From: Neisseria sp.
GTDB taxonomy: Bacteria > Pseudomonadota > Gammaproteobacteria > Burkholderiales > Neisseriaceae
DNA: 43,097 nt
Reading direction: 5' to 3'
NCBI RefSeq assembly: GCF_030530745.1
Contig: NZ_JAUMUI010000018.1
Coordinates: 1 to 43,097, forward strand
Made by a program: the position numbers and the translations under genes. Of the stretch, positions 9,262-18,175 are shown in pieces (position 1 is the stretch's first letter; every line of letters begins with the position of its first letter). Below the pieces are notes generated by a model. It ran no database searches, was not told where the DNA came from, and saw only the letters and a list, made by a program, of their open reading frames with translations.

Positions 9262-9912
9262 CTATATTTGCGTATTGTAATATTGATACGCCTCATCCAT
9301 ATTATCAAACCGGTGCAAATGCCCTGCTTCCAACACCATCGCATTATCGCAATACTGCTTCATTGCACTTGGACTGTGCGACACCAGAATAATCGAACGG
9401 TCGCAGCGTTTTTCAAACAATTCGTAACGGCATTTCTCTGAAAAGCGCGAGTCGCCCACGGCAATCACTTCGTCAATCAGATAACAATCGAACTCCACCG
9501 CCAATGAAAGGGCAAAAGCCAGCCGCGCCTTCATGCCAGAAGAATAACGTTTTACCGGCTCGTAAAGATATTGCCCCAGCTCCGAAAACTCTTCGGTAAA
9601 CGCTTTCACATAATCTATATCGACATTATAAATACGGCAGATAAAGCGCAAGTTGTCCATACCCGTGAGGCTGCCCTGAAATGCGCCGGAAAATGCCAGC
9701 GGCCACGATATGCTCATGGTACGCCTGATTTCTCCCTTAGTGGGCGGCTCTACCCCGCTCATCAGGCGGATAAGCGTGGATTTGCCCGCGCCGTTGCGGC
9801 CGAGTATGCCGATTTTTTCACCTTTTTGCAGCGTGAAATTAATGTCGTTCAAAACCGTTCGCATACCGCTGCGGGTTTGATATTGTTTGTAAACATGCTC
9901 GACGGAAATCAT
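9262..9912 (-). CDS. ctrD: Capsule export ABC transporter ATPase
   Basis: The cytoplasmic ATPase that drives capsule polysaccharide export with CtrC (KpsT family). At 216 residues it equals meningococcal CtrD. Visible are Walker [10 protein letters not shown] (about 45-53), the signature [13 protein letters not shown], Walker [13 protein letters not shown] and the switch SHS. The start at 9912 overlaps the ctrC stop by four bases (ATGA coupling). The longer frame to 10248 is an overlap with ctrC and lacks similarity. It is last in the ctrABCD operon. Confidence 0.96.
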   Translation of the reverse strand: MISVEHVYKQYQTRSGMRTVLNDINFTLQKGEKIGILGRNGAGKSTLIRLMSGVEPPTKGEIRRTMSISWPLAFSGAFQGSLTGMDNLRFICRIYNVDIDYVKAFTEEFSELGQYLYEPVKRYSSGMKARLAFALSLAVEFDCYLIDEVIAVGDSRFSEKCRYELFEKRCDRSIILVSHSPSAMKQYCDNAMVLEAGHLHRFDNMDEAYQYYNTQI

Positions 9913-10706
9913 TGCGGCTCCACCCCTTTGCTGAATTTGGCCACCATCGCCAATCCGACGAACAGCAACACCAAATCGCATAACAGCAGATACCACGGGC
10001 TCTCCAGTGTAACCGCACTGCTGCCGAAATAGCCGTGGCGGAACATTTCTGTGCCGTGCACCATCGGAATCCACAGCGCATATTCCTGCACCTGCTGCGG
10101 CAGCGACGACACAAAAAAGAATGCCCCCGAAAGCGGCAGCATAATAAAGCTTGCCGTGCCCCACAGTTTGCCGAACGCATCGAATTTGAACGCAATCGAG
10201 CAAACTACCAGCCCCAGCCCCAAGGCAAACAGGGCCATCAGAATCCACGCGGCCAGCATATAGAAAATATCGGCGGGCATTTCAACCCAGCGCACAGCAA
10301 CCAACACGGCAACAATAACGATTTGCGCCACCGTTGCCCCCGCCACTTCAAGCAGGACCCGCGAAAAAATCGTGTCCAACACCCGAACGTTGCGGTGGTA
10401 GAGCAGGCTCATATTGGCTGAAATGGCACCGATGGCGCGGTTGGAAGCATTGCGCCACATCATCGCCATCGGATAACCGGTTAACACAAAAGCCACGATA
10501 TTCAGCGATGAAACCTGATCGGCGCGCAGAAACTTCCACATCGCCACGATAAACACCGTCATCATCAGCGGCTCGACAAACAACCATAAAAAGCCGATAT
10601 TGTTGCGCCCGTAGCGGGTAATGATTTCGCGCATCAGCAGCGCGCCGACTACCCGCCCCTGTATGGCCAGCGACTCTTTAAACGAAGTTTCGTGCAAAGC
10701 TTTCAT
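9909..10706 (-). CDS. ctrC: Capsule export ABC transporter permease
   Basis: The inner-membrane ABC-2 type permease (KpsM family) that carries lipid-anchored capsule polysaccharide across the inner membrane with CtrD. The 265-residue protein has an N-terminal amphipathic region, the motif [19 protein letters not shown] before the first span, and about six membrane segments. The length matches the meningococcal protein. It is coupled at both ends: the start overlaps the ctrB stop by one base and the stop overlaps ctrD. Confidence 0.96.
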   Translation of the reverse strand: MKALHETSFKESLAIQGRVVGALLMREIITRYGRNNIGFLWLFVEPLMMTVFIVAMWKFLRADQVSSLNIVAFVLTGYPMAMMWRNASNRAIGAISANMSLLYHRNVRVLDTIFSRVLLEVAGATVAQIVIVAVLVAVRWVEMPADIFYMLAAWILMALFALGLGLVVCSIAFKFDAFGKLWGTASFIMLPLSGAFFFVSSLPQQVQEYALWIPMVHGTEMFRHGYFGSSAVTLESPWYLLLCDLVLLFVGLAMVAKFSKGVEPQ

Positions 10707-11908
10707 CAGTTTTTATGCTCTCTGACGCTGGCCGTGAGCAGGCTTACAATGCCGTAGAGCATCAGGCCGATAAAAAATGTGGCGATAATGTTGTAGAGCC
10801 GGTGTGGTTTTAAAGCCAGATCAGGCCTGCTCGGCTGCGACACCACCTCAAGATAAAGCTGTTTGCGGTCGGCCTCAACCTTGGCACTTTCCAGCGAAGC
10901 AATCGCGGCGGCCAACTGTTTTTCGGCCAGCTCGTTCTCCAAAAACAGGCGCTGGTATGCAGCCGCCTGAGCGGTAATCGAATTATCCGCACCGCCCGAA
11001 ATCATCTGCATCTGCTGCCTGATTTCACGCTTCAGGCTTTTTTCACGCGCCTGCAAGCCTGAAATCTGAGGGTTTTCGGGCGTAACCGCCTTCACCTGAT
11101 CAAGCTGGGTTTGAATCACAATCAGCTCGTCTTGCAGCTTGGACACCAAGCTCATCTGCGCTTCAGACTGCGCCTTCAAATCGAAAATGCCGTTTTGCGT
11201 GCGGTAAACCGCCATTTCTTCGGCTGCATCTTTCACCCGCTCTTCCGCTGCCGCCACATTCTGCTCGGCCTGAGCCACCGTATCTTTGCGGGCACGGGCG
11301 TTCAGCTTGTTAATCAGCTCTTCGCCCCGGCTCAGCAAAGCCGCATTGATCTGCTGCGACTCACCCGCATCAAACGACTCCACGCTCAGCGTGGAAATGC
11401 CTGAAACCGGATCAAACGCAATATTGACCTTGTCTTTATAATACTGATAGAAAGCCTCACCGGAATCCCACAAACCGAACCCGTTGAAACGGCTGAAAAT
11501 ATCGCCCTTGTCCTCATAAAACGAACGCACCGGCATGGCTTTTTCAAGCGCAGCCAGAGCCGAGCGCGAGCCCATATATTCGCGCACCGTGTACGTATCG
11601 TCCTGCGCGCGCGCAAAGCCCGCATTTTGCAGCAAAGCCCCCAAACCGTCGACCGAGGTCTGGTTGCTGGGCGATCGCACCACAAAGCTCGATTCAGACA
11701 CATAACGGTCGGCCGCCCAACCCGAAAAATACACCAGCGAGCAAGCTGTGGGGATAATCACCGTTACCCAAAACAGCTTGCTGAACCGCTTCAGTTTAAG
11801 CTTCTTCCCTTTCGGCCCGCCTGCCGGAGATGCCGGCACGGCAGCTGCCGCTTTTCCGGCTTTTTCCGAAACCCGGGTGTTTTCCGTATCCACTTTTTGT
11901 TCAGACAT
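10706..11908 (-). CDS. ctrB: Capsule export inner-membrane/periplasmic adaptor
   Basis: The KpsE/PCP-type adaptor that links the inner-membrane ABC transporter to the outer-membrane channel CtrA. The 400-residue protein has a basic Ala/Pro-rich cytoplasmic head (1-42), a membrane span (about 45-65, FWVTVIIPTACSLVYFSG), a long periplasmic coiled-coil region (about 200-345, repeated AEQNVAAAEERVKDAAEE type heptads), the Pro-rich SQPSRPDLALKPHR, and a C-terminal span (about 370-390). It is slightly longer than meningococcal CtrB, mainly in the head. It follows ctrA by 14 bases. Confidence 0.95.
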   Translation of the reverse strand: MSEQKVDTENTRVSEKAGKAAAAVPASPAGGPKGKKLKLKRFSKLFWVTVIIPTACSLVYFSGWAADRYVSESSFVVRSPSNQTSVDGLGALLQNAGFARAQDDTYTVREYMGSRSALAALEKAMPVRSFYEDKGDIFSRFNGFGLWDSGEAFYQYYKDKVNIAFDPVSGISTLSVESFDAGESQQINAALLSRGEELINKLNARARKDTVAQAEQNVAAAEERVKDAAEEMAVYRTQNGIFDLKAQSEAQMSLVSKLQDELIVIQTQLDQVKAVTPENPQISGLQAREKSLKREIRQQMQMISGGADNSITAQAAAYQRLFLENELAEKQLAAAIASLESAKVEADRKQLYLEVVSQPSRPDLALKPHRLYNIIATFFIGLMLYGIVSLLTASVREHKN

Positions 11909-11922
11909 TTTTATTTTCCCGA

Positions 11923-13089
11923 TTAATTGCCCAAATTATTCACACTGTTGGCACCACTCACCACAGGCGAGAACACAAACTGCAAAAACTTCTGAATTTC
12001 AGCCACAGGCGCATTAGCCGCATACACGATGTCTTTATCCCGCATCGGAAAACGCTGCAGCCAAAACAGCGAATTGGCGTTTTTCAGATCCATACGGTAA
12101 ACCGTGGGCACCTCCATCGCCGAACCATAACCCTTGCCCAGCCATTTTTCCTGCTCCGCCCCGGGCAGCGCCGATACCGGCTGGTAACGGAACACAAACA
12201 CCCCCCTCGGATTGGAACGGCGGTCTTGCAGGCCGCCCGCCTCACCGAGCGCCTCGCCCAAATTCATGCCCTTGGCCGAAAACGGCACCTGACGGTTCTG
12301 ACCCAGCGCACCCAGCGCGGTAAAGCTCAGCGGTTTGGTAAGCAGCGTGAGCACATCTCCCGGGCGCAACACCACATTTTGCGCGGTATCGGCCGTAACC
12401 GTTTCCAGAGCCACCGTGCGCACCATGCCGCCGCGCGTAAGCTGCACCGAAATATCCTGCACACCGCTATCCGTGCCGCCCACGGCCGCCACCGCGTCCA
12501 AAACACGCTCCCTGTGGCCCGTTAACGGCATGCGGATGCTTTTTCCGGCGCGGATAACCGTTACATTGCTCGAATTGTTCTGCGCCACCCGCACCACGGC
12601 CTGCGGCTGGTTCGCCATTTTTTTCAGACGGCCTACGATTTCCAAACGGATGCGGTCGGGCGTTTTGCCGCCCACTTTCACATTGCCCAGAAACGGCACC
12701 GAAACCATGCCCCGGGTGTCGACCACCTGCGGCGGCAGATTCACCGTTTGCGCCGAACCCGAACCCACCGAATTCAGCGCACCGCCGAACAGCACTGCCG
12801 GAGCCGCCTCCCACAGCGTGATTTCCAACACATCGCCCGAGCCCACCACATCGGCGAAACCCGAACCGCGCCCGCCGAAATCGGCAAACGACTGCCCGCG
12901 GTCTGCCGCATAAAGCGCAGACACCACCTTGTCGTCAACATCCACCACAGAAACATCAGGCGCAGCCTGCGCCTGATTGTTTTTCAAAGCCATCACATCC
13001 CTCTGCTTCGGCCCCGATGTCGGCAAGCCGCCGCACCCGGCCAAAACCAAAAAAACAACACAACCGTTCAACAGTTTAAAACGAGTCAT
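11923..13089 (-). CDS. ctrA: Capsule export outer-membrane lipoprotein
   Basis: The outer-membrane polysaccharide export (Wza/KpsD-like) channel protein. The start at 13089 gives a clean lipoprotein signal, MTRFKLLNGCVVFLVLAGCGG, with the lipobox Leu-Ala-Gly-Cys; an upstream ATG at 13119 would spoil it. The 388 residues carry the Poly_export motif SGDVLEITLWEA (about 90-102) and SLBB-like regions (VSVPFLGNVKVGGKT and later). AAGGAAG precedes the start. It is first in ctrABCD and diverges from the synthesis genes. An AG-DUS is embedded at 12623-12634. Confidence 0.96.
   Translation of the reverse strand: MTRFKLLNGCVVFLVLAGCGGLPTSGPKQRDVMALKNNQAQAAPDVSVVDVDDKVVSALYAADRGQSFADFGGRGSGFADVVGSGDVLEITLWEAAPAVLFGGALNSVGSGSAQTVNLPPQVVDTRGMVSVPFLGNVKVGGKTPDRIRLEIVGRLKKMANQPQAVVRVAQNNSSNVTVIRAGKSIRMPLTGHRERVLDAVAAVGGTDSGVQDISVQLTRGGMVRTVALETVTADTAQNVVLRPGDVLTLLTKPLSFTALGALGQNRQVPFSAKGMNLGEALGEAGGLQDRRSNPRGVFVFRYQPVSALPGAEQEKWLGKGYGSAMEVPTVYRMDLKNANSLFWLQRFPMRDKDIVYAANAPVAEIQKFLQFVFSPVVSGANSVNNLGN
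12623..12634. repeat. AG-DUS inside ctrA
   Basis: TTCAGACGGCCT within the ctrA coding sequence, the same dialect as most of the window. Confidence 0.9.
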
Positions 13090-13142
13090 CAAACAAACTT
13101 CCTTAGCAAAACCAAACAAATATGGTTATAAACAAGCGGCGC

Positions 13143-13151
13143 ATTTTAGCA
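13143..13151 (-). promoter_or_regulatory. Probable extended -10 promoter of ctrABCD
   Basis: The minus strand reads TGCTAAAAT about 55 bases upstream of the ctrA start, an extended -10 with near-consensus TAAAAT. No good -35 is visible. Confidence 0.45.
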
Positions 13152-13214
13152 CTTCATAGCCATGGCCGACATAATTACCAAAAATATTTTAACAAAACAA
13201 AGGCCGGAAGATGC

Positions 13215-13269
13215 AAAAAAAAAAACAAGCAAACAAAACTTTTCAAAACTATTACAAATATACTATAAT
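13215..13269 (+). promoter_or_regulatory. Capsule synthesis promoter region with an A11 tract
   Basis: A run of eleven A (13215-13225) lies upstream of a perfect TATAAT (13264-13269), with TTTCAA (13241-13246) at 17-bp spacing as a weak -35. Transcription would begin about 40 bases before the first synthesis gene. The A-tract may act as an UP element or vary in length, but it lies outside the -35/-10 spacer. Confidence 0.5.
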
Positions 13270-13315
13270 CTCATAAAATTCAAATATATACACATTTGTC
13301 ATACTTGCTTCTGAA

Positions 13316-14410
13316 ATGAAAAAAATCAAGAAACTCATCAAACATCCCGGGATATTTTTTCGGGATTATTTCAATAAAAAATATCCCGTGGTAAACAACG
13401 AGCAGCTGCTTATCGAGCACCACGAGCCGTTATTGATCGAAAACGATTTAAAACTGATTTCACTGGAAGCCGGCATTGCGAAAGCAAGCCGAACCGTCGA
13501 CGCGGTTTTCACCTGGGTAGACAACCAAGACCCCGCATGGCAGGCAAAGCACCGCTCGGCAGGCAGCGCCCCGCACGGGCTCTACAGCAACGATTCCGCC
13601 CGTTTTACCAACCATAACGAGCTGTATTATTCGGTGCACAGCGTGCAGAAGTTCATGCCCTGGGTGCGCAACATCTATATCGTTACCGACGCGCAAACCC
13701 CGGCCTGGCTGAAAAAAAACAAGCCCGCCAACATTCACATTATCGACCACCGCGACATCATCGAACCGCAATACCTGCCTACATTCAATTCGCACGTAAT
13801 CGAAGCCTACCTGCACAAAATCCCCGGGCTGAGCGAAAACTTCATCTACTTTAATGACGACGTGTTCGTTGCCCGCCCGCTGAAAAAAGAGCACTTTTTC
13901 CGCGCAAACGGCATCGCATCGATTTTCATCGCGGCCAAACAATTAAGCGGCATGCAGAAAAAAGGGGTTATCACCCCCACCCTTTCCGCATCACTCAACA
14001 GCACCCGCCTGCTCCGGCGCGATTACGACACTTTGATCGACATGCCTTTGGTCCATACCTATGTGCCTCTGAAAAAAAGCATATATCAACAGGCATGGGC
14101 ACGATATGAAAATGAAATCAGATCATTTCTGCCCAACCGCCTGCGCACCGACAGCGATTTGAACATGGCCACCTTTCTCGTGCCGTGGCTTGCCTATCTT
14201 GAAGGCAAATCGGTTTTCACGCGCGAAATCTGCTACTACTTCAATATCCGCTCCGCACACGCCCCGACGCAATATGCCAAACTGCTAAGAAAAAACCGGA
14301 CAGGGGAACAGCCGCATTCGTTTTGCGCCAACGATTTCAACAGCATAAAAAATATCCCGAACTATCAGGAACAACTGGTTTCCATGTTGAAAAATTATTA
14401 TCAGATTTAA
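13316..14410 (+). CDS. Stealth-family capsule sugar-phosphate transferase
   Basis: Stealth proteins are hexose(amine)-1-phosphate transferases that make phosphodiester-linked capsules, such as meningococcal serogroup A SacB. The 364 residues contain all four conserved regions: CR1 VDAVFTWVDNQDPAW (61-75), CR2 RFTNHNELYYSVHSVQKFMPW (about 96-131), CR3 LPTFNSHVIEAYLHKIPGLSENFIYFNDDVF (about 154-184) and CR4 RTDSDLNMATFLVPWL (about 277-292). The N terminus (KKIKKLIKHPGIFFRDYF) shares a basic K-K-x-P-x-x-F-F-x-D motif with the next gene and with other capsule polymerases. It is first of the plus-strand synthesis operon, 21 bases before the next gene. The actual sugar cannot be read from sequence. 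Confidence 0.88.
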   Translation: MKKIKKLIKHPGIFFRDYFNKKYPVVNNEQLLIEHHEPLLIENDLKLISLEAGIAKASRTVDAVFTWVDNQDPAWQAKHRSAGSAPHGLYSNDSARFTNHNELYYSVHSVQKFMPWVRNIYIVTDAQTPAWLKKNKPANIHIIDHRDIIEPQYLPTFNSHVIEAYLHKIPGLSENFIYFNDDVFVARPLKKEHFFRANGIASIFIAAKQLSGMQKKGVITPTLSASLNSTRLLRRDYDTLIDMPLVHTYVPLKKSIYQQAWARYENEIRSFLPNRLRTDSDLNMATFLVPWLAYLEGKSVFTREICYYFNIRSAHAPTQYAKLLRKNRTGEQPHSFCANDFNSIKNIPNYQEQLVSMLKNYYQI

Positions 14411-14431
14411 CAGATTAAGATTTTTAGAAAA

Positions 14432-17400
14432 ATGAACCGGAAAATAAGAAAACTCTTGCGGGATCCGAAATTATTCTTTTCGGATATGTATGCCAAGCGC
14501 AGCATGCAGTTGAAAAAACATATCCCTGTCAAACATACCGGAAGCCACCAATTTACAGTGGTGTCCGCCGTATACAATGTCGAAAAATATTTGGATCAGT
14601 ATTTCGATAGCCTGACCACCCAAAGCCTGAATTTTAAAAAACACATCAGCATAATCCTGGTTGACGACGGATCCACCGATTCTTCCGCCCGAATTATCCG
14701 GAAATGGCAGGAAAAATACCCGAAAAATATCCGTTATATCTATAAAGAAAACGGCGGGCAGGCTTCTGCACGCAATTTGGGATTGGAATATGTGGAAACG
14801 GAATGGGTGGTATTTACCGATCCTGATGACTACTTACACCCTGACTATTTCAAATCGGTAAATGCCCAGTTAAACAACCACCCTTCCGCAGCAATGCTGG
14901 CGACCAACATAAAATTTTTCTTTGAAAACCAGAATATTGTTAAAGACAGCCACCCTTTAAAATTCCGTTTCGACAAAACGCATTCTGTTCCCGTTTCCAA
15001 ACTGGACAAATTCATCAATTTATCGGCCGCATCAAGTTTTTTTAAAACATCACACATCAAACAGCAGAATCTGCGCTTTGACGACAAAGTCAAACCCAAT
15101 TTTGAAGACGGTAAATTTATTGCCGACTATCTGCTGAATCTGCAAAATACAGAAGTGGTATTCGATAAAGATGCGGTTTATTTTTACCGCAAACGCGAAA
15201 GCGGTACGTCAACGCTGGATACCTCTTGGCAGAAGGTGGAGAAATTCTCCAACGTGTTTGAATACGGCTTCCTGCCTATGCTGCAAAGCTACAAAAACCG
15301 TCTTGGCAGCGTACCTGCAAGTATCCAAAAAACGGCGTTATACGATATGGCGTGGTATGTACATCAGTTGCTTAACCGCCCGGAACGTACTGATTTTTTA
15401 AGCGAAGAACAGAAAAAACATTTTCACAGCCTGATGAATCAGGTATTTTCATATATCGATACCAAAAGCATTATGGAATTTGGCTTGGCCGGCGTATGGT
15501 TATTTCATAAAGTCGGCATGCTCGGGCATTTTAAAAATGCCGAACCGCCATTTCAAATTGCCTATATCGAAAACATCGACCGAGAAAAAAAGCAATTTCT
15601 TATCAGCTATTTCGATTATTTCGATTTTCCCTACTCTGTGCGTGCAGACGAACAGGAGCTGGTTCCGGTTTATGCCAAAAATGTCGTCAATACTCTAAAC
15701 GGCAAACTATTTACCTACGAAAAACGCCTGTGGGTTCCTTACGAAGGCATCTCTGCCCCCGCCATTTTATCGGTTTTACTCAACAATAAACCAATGCGTA
15801 TTTCTATCAAAGGAAAAATCTTCACTAAAGGGATTTCCATAGAAGAATTGATAGGTTTATTTATGCCGTCTGAAAAATATCATTCAGATGATAGCTGGTT
15901 ATTAATGGATAGAGAAACCAAAGCGGATGACAATGCCGAACATTTTTATCGCTATATGATGCGGAACCACCCTGAACAAACCTGCTATTTTGTGCTGAAT
16001 CAAGATGCACCCGATTGGGCACGCTTGGAAGCAGAAGGCTTCAAATTAGTGGAATTCGGCACCAAAGACTATGAAACACGTTTGCGTCAGGCCGATAAAA
16101 TTATCTCCAGCCATTTGGAAAAACATATCAATAACTATTTTAACGACCTATACGAACACAGCAAAAAATTTGTCTTCCTCCAACATGGAGTAACTAAAGA
16201 CAATCTTTCTGCATGGACAAATACAAAGAAAATCTTAGATTGCTTTGTTACAGCCACCAAACCTGAAACATTATCGATTGCGTCTGATTTCAACACCTAC
16301 AAACTCACCGAAAAGGAAGTTGTCTTAACCGGCTTCCCTCGTTACGACGCTTTACTATTGAAAAATCAACCGGAGAGCAAAAAAATTCTGATTATGCCGA
16401 CTTGGCGCAACAATATTGTCGGTCAAAACATTGGGGCAGGCAGTAATACCCGTACGCTTAATGCGGCGTTTATGGAAACCGAATATGCCCGCCACTGGCA
16501 CAGCTTTCTCCACACCGATCAGCTGCGTCAGCTTGCCGACACGCACGGTTATGAAATTATTTTTGCACCGCACCCGAACATCGAACCCTATTTAGAAGTG
16601 TTGGAAGTACCGCCGTATATGACTCTCTGGAGCGGCTTAAGGGAAACCGAAAGTATCCAAAACTTATTTGGCCGCTGTACGGTGTTAATCACCGACTACT
16701 CCTCGGTTGCGTTTGATATGGCGTATTTAAACAAAGCCGTCATTTATTATCAGTTTGACCAAGAAAGCTTTTTCTCAGGTACGCACACCTATCAAAAAGG
16801 TTATTTTTCCTATGAAAACGATGGCTTTGGCCCGGTAACGCTGACACAAGAAGAGACTTTGTCAGAATTAGAGACTATTTTGCAAAACGGCAAAGCCAAA
16901 CCCGAATACCTTGCCCGCATTCAAGCCACCTTCCCGTTTCAGCAAGGGGGAAACTGCGAACGCGTCTACCAAGCCATTATCAACCTGGACAAACCTGAAA
17001 CGGCAGATAACCGGCCGATTGTTGAAAAAATGATTACCCACGCGGAAAATCATCAGGCTTGGGGACTTGCGGCTGAAAGGATTCTCTATCTGCTGGACAA
17101 TAAAGCCCTGAACGGCGAAGAGCGCAAAGAATACGAGCAGCGTTATCTGAACGCTTTATTTAAAGCCAAACGGTTGAATGTGCTGTCGGATTATCTGGGC
17201 AGCCATACAGTGGAAAATGCAGGATATTGGCGGGCAAAAATCGAGCTGCAAATCGGCAATACGGCGCAGGGGGCGAAATTTTTTGCCGAGCATAATACCG
17301 GCACGTTAGAAGACAAACTGTTTGCCCTTTTGGCCGCGTCGTATTGCAAGGATACGCAGTCGGCAGAAACCTTAAGCCGCAACATAGCCTCCGAACTGCC

Positions 17401-18175
17401 CGAAGGCTACCGCCCGTTTCTACTGCTTGCCGAAAAAATCGGCCGGCAGGAATATTTTGTTGCCCTCAGCCTGATTGAAAACCTGCTGGAAAAACTGTCT
17501 GCCGCAGATAAAAACGTTTTCAAGCTGGAGCTGTTGGCGAGCTACCTCTGCATGCGCCTGAACAATTTGAAACAGGCGCATAAGTATCTGGTGCGTTATG
17601 AAGAGCACCGAAGGGGCGACCCTGCATGCCGTATCGCTATTGCCCGTTTGGCGAAACTGCGCCGCGACGGCGAAAAGCTGTTTACTCAAGTCAACCGTGC
17701 CTTCGGCGCCGATTTACTGATGATGCCGAAAGATTTGGTGCCTGCTTATTTGCAGGAACTCAACCGTTCGGGCAATACGGCCGCCGAAGAAACCCTGCAG
17801 GCCCAGTTTGCGGCAAAATATCCGCAAAGCAAAACCATCGCCTTATACAAAGCTGAAAAGCTGTATCGGGCCCGCGAGTGGCAGGCATTGGCCGATTTGC
17901 TGGAAAACCATATCCAAACCTCCGACCGTGCAATGTATTTGCACGCATTAGCTTTATGCCGTCTGAAAAAGGCAGAAGAAGTCAATCAAATGTTTAAAGA
18001 CATTAACCCAACAGAGAATACTTTTATGTATTGGAAGATAGCTTCTGAAGTTGCACAAATAAACGGTGATAACGAATTGCTGAAAGAGTGTCTAGTCAAA
18101 CAACTCAATATCCTAGAAGCACAAACAACAATAAATTCAGATTGTTTAATAGAAGAATTACACATGGAGCAATGA
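14432..18175 (+). CDS. Multidomain teichoic-acid-like capsule polymerase (GT2 + TagF-like + helical repeats)
   Basis: The domains are: a GT2 glycosyltransferase (about 40-270) with VVSAVYNVEKYLDQ, VDDGSTDSS (77-85) and TDPDD (129-133); an intermediate region; a TagF-like glycerol/ribitol-phosphotransferase (about 475-850) with QHGVTKDN (near 585), FAPHPNIEP and TDYSSVAFDMAY (near 755); and a helical, TPR/Sel1-like C terminus (850-1247). This matches the polymerase family known for glycerol-phosphate-containing capsules of Actinobacillus pleuropneumoniae and meningococcal serogroups H and Z, so alternate transfer of a sugar and a polyol phosphate is inferred. No CDP-glycerol synthase is nearby. 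Two AT-dialect DUS lie within the gene, and base composition drops sharply after about 17985. Confidence 0.88.
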   Translation: MNRKIRKLLRDPKLFFSDMYAKRSMQLKKHIPVKHTGSHQFTVVSAVYNVEKYLDQYFDSLTTQSLNFKKHISIILVDDGSTDSSARIIRKWQEKYPKNIRYIYKENGGQASARNLGLEYVETEWVVFTDPDDYLHPDYFKSVNAQLNNHPSAAMLATNIKFFFENQNIVKDSHPLKFRFDKTHSVPVSKLDKFINLSAASSFFKTSHIKQQNLRFDDKVKPNFEDGKFIADYLLNLQNTEVVFDKDAVYFYRKRESGTSTLDTSWQKVEKFSNVFEYGFLPMLQSYKNRLGSVPASIQKTALYDMAWYVHQLLNRPERTDFLSEEQKKHFHSLMNQVFSYIDTKSIMEFGLAGVWLFHKVGMLGHFKNAEPPFQIAYIENIDREKKQFLISYFDYFDFPYSVRADEQELVPVYAKNVVNTLNGKLFTYEKRLWVPYEGISAPAILSVLLNNKPMRISIKGKIFTKGISIEELIGLFMPSEKYHSDDSWLLMDRETKADDNAEHFYRYMMRNHPEQTCYFVLNQDAPDWARLEAEGFKLVEFGTKDYETRLRQADKIISSHLEKHINNYFNDLYEHSKKFVFLQHGVTKDNLSAWTNTKKILDCFVTATKPETLSIASDFNTYKLTEKEVVLTGFPRYDALLLKNQPESKKILIMPTWRNNIVGQNIGAGSNTRTLNAAFMETEYARHWHSFLHTDQLRQLADTHGYEIIFAPHPNIEPYLEVLEVPPYMTLWSGLRETESIQNLFGRCTVLITDYSSVAFDMAYLNKAVIYYQFDQESFFSGTHTYQKGYFSYENDGFGPVTLTQEETLSELETILQNGKAKPEYLARIQATFPFQQGGNCERVYQAIINLDKPETADNRPIVEKMITHAENHQAWGLAAERILYLLDNKALNGEERKEYEQRYLNALFKAKRLNVLSDYLGSHTVENAGYWRAKIELQIGNTAQGAKFFAEHNTGTLEDKLFALLAASYCKDTQSAETLSRNIASELPEGYRPFLLLAEKIGRQEYFVALSLIENLLEKLSAADKNVFKLELLASYLCMRLNNLKQAHKYLVRYEEHRRGDPACRIAIARLAKLRRDGEKLFTQVNRAFGADLLMMPKDLVPAYLQELNRSGNTAAEETLQAQFAAKYPQSKTIALYKAEKLYRAREWQALADLLENHIQTSDRAMYLHALALCRLKKAEEVNQMFKDINPTENTFMYWKIASEVAQINGDNELLKECLVKQLNILEAQTTINSDCLIEELHMEQ
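15863..15874. repeat. AT-dialect DUS inside the polymerase gene
   Basis: ATGCCGTCTGAA, the dialect of N. meningitidis and N. gonorrhoeae, in contrast to the AG dialect dominating the window. Confidence 0.9.
17956..17967. repeat. AT-dialect DUS near a composition break
   Basis: ATGCCGTCTGAA, lying about 20-30 bases before the onset of the AT-rich block in the polymerase 3' end. Confidence 0.9.
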
